Part shown: one piece after another, positions 33,728 to 42,169 of the stretch | Position numbering within the stretch: the stretch's first letter is position 1 | Layout of the letters: every line of letters starts with the position of its first letter | From: Acidobacteriota bacterium | GTDB taxonomy: Bacteria > Acidobacteriota > Terriglobia > Bryobacterales > Bryobacteraceae | Assembly (NCBI GenBank): GCA_947470805.1 | Contig: CANIVU010000035.1 | Location: 1 to 64,000 of the forward strand | Length of the DNA stretch: 64,000 nt | Direction: 5' to 3' | Translations under genes and position numbers: made by a program | The notes under the pieces: model-generated | What the model was told of the DNA's origin: nothing | What the model saw: the letters and a program-made list of their open reading frames with translations, nothing else | Databases searched by the model: none

Positions 33728-33814
33728 GGGAAAATAGACACAACAGCTTGCGGTCCGCGCCCGGTGGACCTAAAATTTGTCGAAAGGCCCTAGCCGCTCG
33801 TTCGTGAATCGCTT

Positions 33815-34852
33815 ATGACGGGACGCTCACAATTCGACCATCGCTCGCAGAATATTCTGCAGTCGATCGTTGAGTCGTACATTGAAACCGGGGAACCGGT
33901 GGCCTCACGGACGATTGCGCGCGCCGGTGGACGGCAGTTGAGCCCGGCGACGATTCGGAACGTAATGGCGGATTTGTGCGATGAGGGGTATTTGTCGCAG
34001 CCGCATACGTCGGCCGGACGGGTGCCGACGATCAAGGCGTTTCGGGCGTATGTGGAAGGTTTGCCGACGCGGCGACTGGGCGCGAGCGAATTGTTGCGTG
34101 TGCGTTCGGAGTTGAGCGTTACGGATTCGATGGGTGAGCGGTTGGAGAAGACCAGCCACTTGCTGACGGAGATGACGCGGAACGTTGGCATCGCGGCGGC
34201 CATCCCGACCGATACGCAGACGCTGGCGAAGGTGGAGTTTGTTCTGCTGGCCGATACGCGGGTGCTGATGGTGGTGGAGACGCGGGACCGGATTGTTCGG
34301 AATCGTGTGGTGGCACTGGACACGCGGGCGAACCAGGACGAGTTGAACACCGTTCGGAACTTCGTGAATGCGAGCTATTCCGGGTGGACTCTAGGGGCGA
34401 TTCGGCGTGACTTGCGGATGCGGCTGGCGGAAGACCGGGCAGCCTACGATACGCTGTTGTGCCAGTTGCAGGCGCTGTATCAGAACGGGTTGCTGGACCT
34501 GGGGTTGACGCCGGAAGTGCATCTGGAAGGGACTTCGAACCTTTTCGGCATGGACATGGAGTTCAACCGGGACCGGTTACGGGAGATTTTCCGGACGCTG
34601 GAAGAGAAGCAGCGGCTGTTGGAGTTGCTGGACCGGTTTCTGGAGCAGTCGCGGAAGGACGTGGCGATTCAGATTGGGCTGGGGGACTTGCACCCGAGCT
34701 TGCAGGATTTGTCGTTGATCGGGCTGACGGTATCGTTGCCGTCGGGGATATCGACGCGGGTGGCTGTATTGGGACCGCTGCGGATGAATTACAGCCAAGT
34801 GTTGTCAACGGTTTACCATGTAGGTGAGGCGATTGAATCGCTTTCGGCGTAA
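33815..34852 (+). CDS. hrcA: Heat-inducible transcription repressor HrcA
   Basis: Protein of 345 residues, the family length. The N-terminal winged helix is clear (ILQSIVESYIETGEPVASRTIAR, LSPATIRNVMADLCDEGYLSQPHTSAGRVPT), followed by the GAF-like dimerisation part (KVEFVLLADTRVLMVVET). The C-terminal segment (GLTVSLPSGISTRVAVLGPLRMNYSQVLSTVYHVGEAI) is the HrcA hallmark. HrcA represses chaperone genes by binding CIRCE operators and needs GroEL to fold. grpE begins 74 bp downstream and dnaJ overlaps grpE, so this is a partial hrcA-grpE-dnaJ cluster; dnaK is not here. No CIRCE inverted repeat is visible in front of hrcA or grpE. Confidence 0.96.
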   Translation: MTGRSQFDHRSQNILQSIVESYIETGEPVASRTIARAGGRQLSPATIRNVMADLCDEGYLSQPHTSAGRVPTIKAFRAYVEGLPTRRLGASELLRVRSELSVTDSMGERLEKTSHLLTEMTRNVGIAAAIPTDTQTLAKVEFVLLADTRVLMVVETRDRIVRNRVVALDTRANQDELNTVRNFVNASYSGWTLGAIRRDLRMRLAEDRAAYDTLLCQLQALYQNGLLDLGLTPEVHLEGTSNLFGMDMEFNRDRLREIFRTLEEKQRLLELLDRFLEQSRKDVAIQIGLGDLHPSLQDLSLIGLTVSLPSGISTRVAVLGPLRMNYSQVLSTVYHVGEAIESLSA

Positions 34853-34902
34853 GCTGGCGCAAGTTGAGTCGACCGCTATCAGATTTCCTTCGCCGCTTTG
34901 GA

Positions 34903-34908
34903 TATAAT
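34903..34908 (+). promoter_or_regulatory. Perfect -10 box (TATAAT) upstream of grpE
   Basis: TATAAT stands in the 74 bp gap between hrcA and grpE; no good -35 element is seen at the usual distance. A start site 6-7 bp downstream would fall at about 34914-34915, on an in-frame GTG only 12 nt before the chosen ATG, so the transcript would have almost no leader. The box suggests that grpE-dnaJ can be transcribed separately from hrcA. Confidence 0.45.
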
Positions 34909-34926
34909 AGGAGTGTGAGCGTACCC

Positions 34927-35472
34927 ATGGACCAACCTCAAGATGAGGTTTCGCTTTCTGGCGAGGCTGATAGCCAGCTAGCAGACGGGCAAGAGACTCC
35001 CGCGACCGAGGCAGCACCGGATCCGATTGTTGCCGAGCGCGATGCGTTGGCCCAGGAAAAAGCGGAACTGCAATCGCTGTTGCTGCGGCGACAGGCCGAT
35101 TACGAAAATTCCCGCCGCCGAGCGGAAAAAGAGCGGATTGAACATGCCGAGTATGCGGCGATGGACGCCGTGAAGGCATTTTTGCCGATTTTGGATGACT
35201 TTGAGCGCGCTTTGGGCGTGGAAACCACGGACAAAGAGTATGCGCGCGGGATCGAATTGATTTACCAGCGGACGTTGGACACGTTGAAGAAACTGGGTCT
35301 GGAAGCGATGGAGACGCAGGGAACGACGTTTGACCCGAACGTGCATCATGCCATTGAGATGGTGAACACTGAGGAGGCAGAGGACCAGAGTGTTCTCGGA
35401 GAGTTCCAACGTGGTTACCGCTTTAAGGGCAAACTGCTGCGTCCCGCATTGGTGAGGGTCGCAGTCCGGTGA
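34927..35472 (+). CDS. grpE: Nucleotide exchange factor GrpE
   Basis: Protein of 181 residues from ATG 34927 (GTG 34915 is in frame and directly behind AGGAG, and could be the real start). An acidic disordered N-terminus leads into a long dimerising helix (LLRRQADYENSRRRAEKERIEHAEYAAMDAV). It ends with the beta-domain signature GYRFKGKLLRPALVRVA, including the FDPNVHHAIEMV motif. GrpE releases ADP from DnaK and acts as a thermosensor. It overlaps dnaJ by 4 nt (GTGA), so both co-chaperones are made together. Confidence 0.96.
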   Translation: MDQPQDEVSLSGEADSQLADGQETPATEAAPDPIVAERDALAQEKAELQSLLLRRQADYENSRRRAEKERIEHAEYAAMDAVKAFLPILDDFERALGVETTDKEYARGIELIYQRTLDTLKKLGLEAMETQGTTFDPNVHHAIEMVNTEEAEDQSVLGEFQRGYRFKGKLLRPALVRVAVR

Positions 35473-36599
35473 CGAAACGCGACTACTACGAGATACTTGG
35501 CGTTGCCAAGGACGCGGGCGATGCGGCGCTGAAGGCGGCGTATCGGAAGCTGGCGATGCAGCATCACCCGGACCGAAATCCGGGGAATGCGGAAGCCGAA
35601 GAAAAGTTTAAAGAGGCCGCTGAAGCGTACGGGGTTTTGACCGATGCGCAGAAACGGGCTGCCTACGACCGGTTTGGACATCAGGGATTACAGGGTGCCG
35701 GTGGCGCGCCGCAGGGGTTTGACCCGGAGACGTTTGGCGACTTCGGCGATATTCTAGGCGATCTATTTGGCTTCGGCGATGTATTTGGTGGTGGACGGCG
35801 GGGCGGCGGGGGCCGCGGCCGGACGCGGCGCGGCGACGATGTTCGCTACGATTTGGAAATTTCGATCGAAGATACGATTCGCGGGATGAGCGCGGAGATC
35901 CAAGTGCCGCGGTTGGACCGCTGCCATTTCTGTAATGGCACTGGCGGCGAGGGCAAGGACGGGTTGACGCAGTGCGCAACGTGTCGCGGGCGTGGCGAAG
36001 TGCTGCTGCAACAGGGATTCCTGTCGATCCGGCAGACCTGCCGGACGTGCGGCGGGCGCGGCAATCTGGTCCGCAAGGCTTGCACGAAGTGCGGCGGTGA
36101 TGGCGTTCTTCGGACCGAACGGAAGTTGCGGGTGACGATTCCTCCGGGCGTCGACAACGGGACGCGGTTGCGGCTGACCGGCGAGGGGCAGAACAGCCCG
36201 AATGGCGGTCCGGCGGGTGACTTGTTCGTTGTGCTTTTGGTGAAAGAACACCCGGTGTTCGAGCGCCGGGAGAACGATCTGCACTGCACGGTTCCGGTGA
36301 ATGTCGCACAGGCGGCGTTGGGGACCGAGGTAGATGTGTTGACGTTCGACGGACTGGAGCATGTGAAGGTCCCCGAGGGGACGCAGCATGGGGACCAGGT
36401 GCGGATTCGCGGTAAGGGGATTCCGTATTTGAACTCGTCCGGGCGCGGCGATTTGATCGTCAATATCGAAGTCCGGGTGCCGTCGCGGTTAACGCGGGAG
36501 CAGAAAAAACTGTTCGAACAACTGCGGGAGACGCTGCCAACGGAGAACGAACCGCAGGAGCGGGGATTGCTGGACAAGGTCAAGGACTTTTTCGTCTAG
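35469..36599 (+). CDS. dnaJ: Chaperone protein DnaJ
   Basis: Protein of 376 residues with a GTG start inside the grpE stop. The J-domain at 3-68 contains the essential HPD (HHPDRNPG), followed by a Gly/Phe-rich region with repeated FGD. Four zinc-binding motifs of the CxxCxGxG type follow: CHFCNGTG, CATCRGRG, CRTCGGRG and CTKCGGDG, the last ending in D-G. The substrate-binding C-terminal domains end in a short EERGLLDKVKDFF-like tail. It stimulates DnaK ATPase and holds unfolded proteins. It is the last gene before the tRNA, and no terminator is apparent after it. Confidence 0.97.
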   Translation: MTKRDYYEILGVAKDAGDAALKAAYRKLAMQHHPDRNPGNAEAEEKFKEAAEAYGVLTDAQKRAAYDRFGHQGLQGAGGAPQGFDPETFGDFGDILGDLFGFGDVFGGGRRGGGGRGRTRRGDDVRYDLEISIEDTIRGMSAEIQVPRLDRCHFCNGTGGEGKDGLTQCATCRGRGEVLLQQGFLSIRQTCRTCGGRGNLVRKACTKCGGDGVLRTERKLRVTIPPGVDNGTRLRLTGEGQNSPNGGPAGDLFVVLLVKEHPVFERRENDLHCTVPVNVAQAALGTEVDVLTFDGLEHVKVPEGTQHGDQVRIRGKGIPYLNSSGRGDLIVNIEVRVPSRLTREQKKLFEQLRETLPTENEPQERGLLDKVKDFFV

Positions 36600-36647
36600 A
36601 GGCGATTGGGTCCCAGAACTGCTATAATTTAAGCTGTTTGTCCGTGC

Positions 36648-36737
<90 letters not shown>

Positions 36738-37019
36738 TTCTACTTTTCCTTCGTCAATCCCGCAGTCAGCTACGGGTTGCGCTTCGCGTCGTATAGTTGC
36801 AGCAGCCATTCCCGAGTGGGATGGACATTCGGATGCTCCTCCCGGCCAGCGTTGGAAGTTGCAAGTCGCAAGGGTCGTCTCTGCAAGACCGGGCGCCATA
36901 ACCTCCGAACATAGTCGGTAACGCACCGATTCTTCGCCTCGCTTTCTAAAGAATTGTCGTGGTTGTCTGACAAAAGTTCGGACATCAGAACGGCCGACGC
37001 ACGCTATGATCGTGCAATT
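36738..37019. other. Gap between tRNA-Ser and the hydrolase gene, no clear gene
   Basis: About 280 bp with no integrase, no copy of the tRNA 3' end and no confident gene. A 71-codon frame on the minus strand (36770-36985) does not resemble a family I can name. Base composition becomes less G-biased here than in the genes to the left, which marks the beginning of the atypical block running to about 42170. Confidence 0.5.
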
Positions 37020-38033
37020 ATGGGCACGCGCTGGAGATGGATGTGGCGGATTGCCGGCATGCTCGGCCTGTCTGTGGCGGTCTTCATCTGGGGTTACGCA
37101 CCGGCTCGGGCCGGACGAGTTGCCGCGCGCGATGGGGCCTTTCGCGCCCGGTTTCAAGCGCAGCACGATGCGATTGACGCGGCCTTCCACCACAAAGATT
37201 TAACCGTGAATGGCATCCAGTGGCACTATGTCGATGAAGGGCAGCGCGATGGCCAGGTGATCCTATTTCTGCATGGCCTGCCGGAAGGATGGTATTCGTG
37301 GCGTTACGTTCTACCGCTGGTCGATCACAAGTACCGGCTGATCGCCATAGACATGAAAGGCTACGGCCGTTCGGACAAGCTGGAAGCGGACTACAACTGG
37401 CATCACGTCGCGCAGCAAACCGCGGACCTGATGGAATCGTTGGGAATTCAGAAATACTACGTCGTCTCGCACGATTGGGGGACCATCATCGGCAGCGTTC
37501 TGGTGGGCGACCACCCCGAACACATCCTCGGCTACGTTCGGATGGAGGCCGATCTCATCCGCCGGGCGGAGGGCAACCAACTGACTGCCTACTTGCAAAA
37601 GCCGCAGTGGTTACTCTTTCAGAGCTATTGGCTGGGGTCCTTTTTCATGCAGGATCCGGCATGGTTCCTCGACCTCGTCTACTCCCCCAAACGCATGACG
37701 ACTCCGTTCAAGGCCGAGGACCGCGATTATCTGGTCTACGAATTCTCCCGCCCGGGCGTCGCCACGGCGGTCCCTCACTATTTTCTGGCGGAAAACTGGG
37801 ATCTGGACGCTGCTATTGGCAAGATCTGCACCAACACCTTTCCCTTTCCGGTGCTGCAGCTCCAGGCCGATCAGGACCCGGCGCAACCACCATCCCTGTT
37901 CGATGACGTTTCGCACCGATGCCCTCACGTGAAGCTTGAGTGGGTAAAGGGCACCAGCCATTTCAGTAATTTCGACCAACCCGCTCAAGTAGCGGATGCC
38001 ATTAACCGATTCGTTCACTCCACAACGCCATGA
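37020..38033 (+). CDS. Alpha/beta hydrolase, epoxide-hydrolase-like, membrane-anchored
   Basis: Protein of 337 residues from ATG 37020; an upstream in-frame start would add 22 residues. An N-terminal hydrophobic helix (AGMLGLSVAVFIWGYAPA) is a signal or anchor. The hydrolase core follows: the oxyanion motif FLHGLPEGWYSWRYVLP, GYGRSDK, the nucleophile elbow VSHDWGTIIG (Asp as nucleophile, as in epoxide hydrolases and haloalkane dehalogenases), and a C-terminal GTSHFSNFDQP with the catalytic histidine. Asp at the elbow rather than Ser argues for epoxide or haloalkane substrates. The next gene starts in its stop (ATGA). Codon use (CTG, CGC, ATC) differs from the G-rich genes to the left. Confidence 0.88.
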   Translation: MGTRWRWMWRIAGMLGLSVAVFIWGYAPARAGRVAARDGAFRARFQAQHDAIDAAFHHKDLTVNGIQWHYVDEGQRDGQVILFLHGLPEGWYSWRYVLPLVDHKYRLIAIDMKGYGRSDKLEADYNWHHVAQQTADLMESLGIQKYYVVSHDWGTIIGSVLVGDHPEHILGYVRMEADLIRRAEGNQLTAYLQKPQWLLFQSYWLGSFFMQDPAWFLDLVYSPKRMTTPFKAEDRDYLVYEFSRPGVATAVPHYFLAENWDLDAAIGKICTNTFPFPVLQLQADQDPAQPPSLFDDVSHRCPHVKLEWVKGTSHFSNFDQPAQVADAINRFVHSTTP

Positions 38034-38485
38034 AACACATTCTCGCTGTCCTGCTTCCTGCTTCCGCCGGCAACATTGTCCTTGGGATGAAGTTACCCGT
38101 CTACCTTTTCATGCTGCTTGCCGTCATCAGTACGGTCCGCAGTTGCATTCATCTGTTTGCCGCAGACGGCGGCGCGGGTTCCATTGCGGGCATGAACCTG
38201 GACGTCGAGGGAGCGAGCGGGATCATCTTCGCCTTTGCGCTTTGGGGGAGTTCGCAGTTGATTTACGCGTTCATCCAACTGGTGGTGGCTTTCCGTTATC
38301 AATCGCTGGTTCCGGCGATGTATCTACTTTTGATTGTGGAAACGCTGCTGCGCGAACTGGTGGGGCATTTGAAGCCAGTGACGTTTCGCCACACGCCTCC
38401 GGGCGCGATGGCGAATCATGTCCTATTGCCGCTGGCGGCGTTGATGCTTATGTTGTCGATCTGGAGTGCGCGGAAAAAGTCCTGA
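38030..38485 (+). CDS. Small membrane protein of unknown function
   Basis: Protein of 151 residues with four to five hydrophobic helices: LPVYLFMLLAVISTV, GIIFAFALWGSSQLIYAFIQLVVAF, YLLLIVETLLREL and VLLPLAALMLMLSIW. The short cytoplasmic tail is ARKKS. I do not recognise the family. It starts inside the stop of the hydrolase gene (ATGA), so the two are coupled and the membrane protein may help the hydrolase or carry its substrate. It belongs to the atypical-composition block beside the tRNA. Confidence 0.75.
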   Translation: MKHILAVLLPASAGNIVLGMKLPVYLFMLLAVISTVRSCIHLFAADGGAGSIAGMNLDVEGASGIIFAFALWGSSQLIYAFIQLVVAFRYQSLVPAMYLLLIVETLLRELVGHLKPVTFRHTPPGAMANHVLLPLAALMLMLSIWSARKKS

Positions 38486-38619
38486 CCCAGCCGGATATTC
38501 CGTTCTTCCAACACCGAACGGGAAGACTTGATACTTCCCGACACTTCACACGAAGCGCCTCGACACAATGTGATATTTCCTGAGGGATTAATGGCCAAGG
38601 TGCGGCGCACACTTCTTGC

Positions 38620-39435
38620 ATGAATTGCAAAAACGCGATCACCTCGCTTTCACTCGCTCTTTCACTCACTATTCCTGCTGCCACCGCCGTTGCTCAACCT
38701 GCGGACCCTAAGTGGTCGGGCGCCTACATCGGTATCGGCTTCGGCGGCAAATTCGCTCAGGCACAGCTCAGCGGCATCCAGTTCGCTGGACCGAACACGA
38801 CCATTCAGCCCAACCAGAATAGCCTCGACGTGAATGCCAAGGCAGCTCGCATCGATATCTTGCCGGGCCATGACTGGCAGATCGGCAACCGTTTCCTGAT
38901 CGGCATGAAAGGTGAGATCGGCTGGGGACTGAATGGCCGCACATCCAATAACCTGACGCCGACCTCGTTCACCGTGAATGGGACCACCTACACACCCACA
39001 GGGAGCCAGCTGAACAATGCAGTTTATACCTACACGAGCCGGCTCAATCTGGATAGCACGATTGGGATGCGCCTCGGTTACGTGCAGGGGAAGACGTTGC
39101 TCTACGTGCCGGTGGGTCTTGCCATCGAAAGGATGAATACCAGCCTGATTAACCCTCCGGCGGCGGGCGCCATCACGGTCGGGACCAACACCGTTGTGCT
39201 GGCCCCCGGATACAGTACTTCGAAGACAAATACGAAGACCGGCGTGGCCGTGGGCATTGGCGTTGAAAGGATGCTTGGGGCCCGCTGGAGGTTGCGCGGT
39301 GAGTGGCGCTATGTGGGCTTCCCCTCTGAGACCCAGACGCGAGTGTCGAATGTCAACGGCGCCTATAGTGCAACCAACGGCTTGTCTCTGCGCGAAAACG
39401 TCGTCAACGTAGGTATCACCTACCGGTTCCGCTAA
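38620..39435 (+). CDS. Outer-membrane beta-barrel protein (opacity / Omp25-like)
   Basis: Protein of 271 residues with a signal peptide (LALSLTIPAATAVAQPA). The repeated amphipathic strands with alternating aromatic residues and a C-terminal strand ending VNVGITYRFR (final aromatic-X pattern) are those of small outer-membrane barrels. The start of the mature part, WSGAYIGIGFGG, and the repeated long loops resemble the OMP_b-brl/Omp25 type common in alphaproteobacteria. It would be a porin-like or structural surface protein. It follows the membrane protein gene by 134 bp without other genes between, in the atypical block. Codon use supports a foreign origin but does not prove it. Confidence 0.85.
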   Translation: MNCKNAITSLSLALSLTIPAATAVAQPADPKWSGAYIGIGFGGKFAQAQLSGIQFAGPNTTIQPNQNSLDVNAKAARIDILPGHDWQIGNRFLIGMKGEIGWGLNGRTSNNLTPTSFTVNGTTYTPTGSQLNNAVYTYTSRLNLDSTIGMRLGYVQGKTLLYVPVGLAIERMNTSLINPPAAGAITVGTNTVVLAPGYSTSKTNTKTGVAVGIGVERMLGARWRLRGEWRYVGFPSETQTRVSNVNGAYSATNGLSLRENVVNVGITYRFR

Positions 39436-39602
39436 TACGCCCATGGAAGGCGCTGCGAGGGGCTTGCGACTAACAGCGCCGGCCCCGCGCAACCGCGCGA
39501 GATGCGGGCTCAGGTGACAAACGCTATCAATTCCGGAATGCGTCAGCACGAAAGATAAATCTCCATGAATGATGACGATCAAACACGCGAACTGGTTCTA
39601 CG

Positions 39603-40016
39603 ATGGGCTCTATGAAAACCTCTCTTCTACTCATCGTTGGGCTCGGCGGCGTCCTCATGGCCCAATCCGAAGGCGACCGTATCCTGGGGACCTGGAACAC
39701 GCCAAACGGCGAGTCGAAGATCGAGATCGGCAGATGCGGCGGTGCCTATTGCGGCTCGATCAAATCTATGAACAAGCCGAAGAACGACGAGCACAATCCC
39801 GATGCCGCTTTGCGGAAGCGGTCCCTGGTGGGACTCCAGATCCTCAAGGATTTCAAATACTCCGGTTCCAATACCTGGTCCGATGGCACTCTGTATGGCC
39901 CCGAGCGCGGCAAGGAAGTGACGCCGAAGATCGTGTTGAACAACGCTGATTTGCTCGACATTAAGGTGACCGTCGGAATGGCGCGTAAGACCGTCACGTG
40001 GACTCGGGCGAAGTAG
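39603..40016 (+). CDS. DUF2147 domain protein, secreted
   Basis: Protein of 137 residues (from ATG 39603; ATG 39612 gives a cleaner signal peptide MKTSLLLIVGLGGVLMAQ). The DUF2147 pattern is seen: ILGTWNTPNGESKIEIGRCGGAYCGSI, DEHNPDAALRKRSLVGLQIL, and YGPERGKEV with a C-terminal KTVTWTRA. Two cysteines flank the GGAY segment. Members are small periplasmic beta proteins, mostly from proteobacteria, with no known activity. It is the last plus-strand gene of the block and lies 88 bp from the convergent histidine kinase. Confidence 0.9.
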   Translation: MGSMKTSLLLIVGLGGVLMAQSEGDRILGTWNTPNGESKIEIGRCGGAYCGSIKSMNKPKNDEHNPDAALRKRSLVGLQILKDFKYSGSNTWSDGTLYGPERGKEVTPKIVLNNADLLDIKVTVGMARKTVTWTRAK

Positions 40017-40104
40017 CACAGGGCGTTGGTCACCCATCTGCCTGCAACATCTAACACGGACGGGGGACCAGCATCTCCGTCGAGGGACATGAAGACAGGT
40101 AGGC

Positions 40105-41481
40105 CTATCGCAGTGGCACAGCCAATTGCACTTTGAGGCCGCCGCCTTCGGCGTTGACCGCTTTTACCCAACCGGCATGAACGTGCATGGCTTGTTCCGT
40201 AATAGCAAGCCCGAGCCCGGCCCCGCCGGTTTCCCCGTTTTCGGACACGCGGTAGAAGGTCTCAAACAGATGTTCCAATTCCGACGCCGGGACGCCGGGG
40301 CCATGATCGAGGACCGTGACGATGGCCATCCTGGAGGCCGCGTCCAACTCCAGCTCAATCGAGACCTCCGTACCTGGTGCCGTATGCCGGATGGCGTTGC
40401 GCACGACGTTTTCGATCGCGCTTTTCAGTAAATCGCGTGAGCCGATGGCGGTGGCTGGCGTGGCGAGATAAGGGATGGTGGTGCGCACCGAGCGATTGTG
40501 TCCCCTGGCCTCGAAGTCGGCGTCTGCGGCGATTTCCGCCACCACTTCAAGAAGATCAACCGCCTCGCTCATGGAAACGGCTGCGCCCCCTTTGATGCGG
40601 GCGATGGTCAACAACTGTTCGATGAGTCGGTTCAATTGGCCGGTCTCACGTTCGATCCGGTCGAGCGTGGATTGGGCGTCGGCACCTGCCTTGCGCCGGG
40701 CGATGCCGAGCGCGAGGCTCAGGCGAGTCAAAGGCGAGCGCAGTTCGTGGGAGATGTTCCACAACAGGCGTTCCTGAACCTGGACCAGTGTCTCGATGCG
40801 CGCGGCCATGTCATCGAAATCGCGCGCCAGATTGGCGAATTCATCATTGCGCCGGGCGAGGTTGGTATCCAGCGCGCGGGCCGTCAGGTCACCGCCAGCC
40901 AGACGGCGGGCAGCCAGGCTCACTTGCACCGCCGGCGAAGCAAGGTCCCTGGCGATGAGGAAGCAGAGCAGCGCCAACACCAGTAGGGCCGCCAATACCG
41001 CCCAGACCGCATCCGGTCCGAGCGACGGCACAATGGCGGGCCGCTGCTGGACTTCCACCACGAACGCGTACAATTGGCCGTCGGGACCGAGGACGGCCGT
41101 GCCGATCAACGCCTGGCGGATGGACAAGCGGACTTCGGTCTGTCTCGGCTTTACAAGGCCGAAGGCGAGTGCCCGGATGCGGCTGGATACGGGCTGACGG
41201 GTGAGTTCGGCGCCTGTTGCATCCAGCAAGTACGCACGCCCGTGGGCGGTGCCGGGTAGTTCTTTATAGTAGTTCGCCAGGCCGTCAGGCCCGGCGGTGA
41301 CATATCTCTTAGCGGCTTCGTCCGCATAGGGCCAGAAGGCGTTTCCAATCAAGGGTTGCCAACTGGCGCTTGCCATTTGCGCATCGAGCAGGAAGAGCAT
41401 CGCCATCAGGGTGGCCAGCATGCCGGCCAGGGCCAACCAAAACCATCCGAAAACCCTAAGGAAAAGGCGGCTACGAGGCAT
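40105..41481 (-). CDS. Sensor histidine kinase, CpxA/EnvZ type (second system)
   Basis: Protein of 458 residues. Membrane helices at about 10-32 (FGWFWLALAGMLATLMAMLFLL) and 160-178 (AVWAVLAALLVLALLCFLIA) flank a periplasmic sensor of about 125 residues. HAMP is followed by His245 in NISHELRSP, and the ATPase domain has VVRNAIRHTAPG, DHGPGVP and TGGAGLGLAI. It overlaps the response regulator gene by 11 bp. Residue choice (Arg CGC, Leu CTG) differs from the kinase at 21105, and the sensor domains are unlike, so the two pairs are not a recent duplication. The stimulus is unknown. Confidence 0.93.
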   Translation of the reverse strand: MPRSRLFLRVFGWFWLALAGMLATLMAMLFLLDAQMASASWQPLIGNAFWPYADEAAKRYVTAGPDGLANYYKELPGTAHGRAYLLDATGAELTRQPVSSRIRALAFGLVKPRQTEVRLSIRQALIGTAVLGPDGQLYAFVVEVQQRPAIVPSLGPDAVWAVLAALLVLALLCFLIARDLASPAVQVSLAARRLAGGDLTARALDTNLARRNDEFANLARDFDDMAARIETLVQVQERLLWNISHELRSPLTRLSLALGIARRKAGADAQSTLDRIERETGQLNRLIEQLLTIARIKGGAAVSMSEAVDLLEVVAEIAADADFEARGHNRSVRTTIPYLATPATAIGSRDLLKSAIENVVRNAIRHTAPGTEVSIELELDAASRMAIVTVLDHGPGVPASELEHLFETFYRVSENGETGGAGLGLAITEQAMHVHAGWVKAVNAEGGGLKVQLAVPLR

Positions 41482-42169
41482 GGGGAGACGGTACGTAAAT
41501 ATAGCCCACGCTGCGGACTGTCTTGATACGTTCGGTTCCGTCGAGCCCGGGCCCGAGCTTGCGGCGCAGGCTGCTGACGTGATTGTCGACGCTGCGATCG
41601 AGCACAGAGAAAGGGCGGCCCAGGCCTTCGATGACCAGGCGTTCGCGGCTGACCACTTCGCCTGCGCTTTTCACGAGAACCTTCAGAATGTCAAACTCCA
41701 CAGTCGTCAGGTCGGGCTTGCGGCCATTGACCTTCACCTCGCGGATTGCCGGGTCGAGTTGCAGGTCGCCGCTGGTGATGATCGCGCTTGCCGAGCGGCT
41801 GACGTCGCCGCCCGTCCGCCGCAGAATCGCCTGAATTCGGGCGATGAGTTCGCGTTCATTAAAGGGCTTGGGGAGGTAATCGTCGGCTCCGATCTGCAGG
41901 CCCATGACCCGATCGACGGGATCCCCGCGGGCGGTGAGCATGAGCACAGGAACGCGAGACTGTTCGCGGATGGCTAACAGAACTTCGAATCCGCTCATCT
42001 TGGGAAGCATGACATCGAGCACGATGAGCGAGTAGCCGCCCTCAAGCGCCCGTCGAACGCCATCTTCGCCGCGATGCACGGAGTCAACGGAGAAGGCTTC
42101 CGCCTCCAGGATCTCCGCAAGGAGTTCGGTGAGGGCGACATCGTCATCGATGATGAGGATCCGATCCAT
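41471..42169 (-). CDS. OmpR/CpxR-type response regulator (second system)
   Basis: Protein of 232 residues starting at ATG 42169. The receiver has DD at 8-9, phospho-acceptor Asp52 in IVLDVMLPK and Lys in YLPKPF. The winged-helix effector has LTTVEFDILKVLVKSAGEVVSRE, with the recognition helix near RSVDNHVSSLRRKLG. It is first in the regulator-kinase operon and faces the long gap 42170-42834, where its promoter must lie. It may control the beta-barrel and DUF2147 genes on the other side of the kinase; this is inference from proximity. Confidence 0.94.
   Translation of the reverse strand: MDRILIIDDDVALTELLAEILEAEAFSVDSVHRGEDGVRRALEGGYSLIVLDVMLPKMSGFEVLLAIREQSRVPVLMLTARGDPVDRVMGLQIGADDYLPKPFNERELIARIQAILRRTGGDVSRSASAIITSGDLQLDPAIREVKVNGRKPDLTTVEFDILKVLVKSAGEVVSRERLVIEGLGRPFSVLDRSVDNHVSSLRRKLGPGLDGTERIKTVRSVGYIYVPSPHAS

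Noticed and set aside
33728-33814. CIRCE operator before hrcA
   Set aside because: GGTCC and GGACC are spaced 9 nt apart, but the arms are short and do not match TTAGCACTC/GAGTGCTAA.
36770-36985. Minus-strand 71-codon frame after the tRNA, possibly a transposase remnant
   Set aside because: No diagnostic motif could be named; too short to support a mobile-element call.
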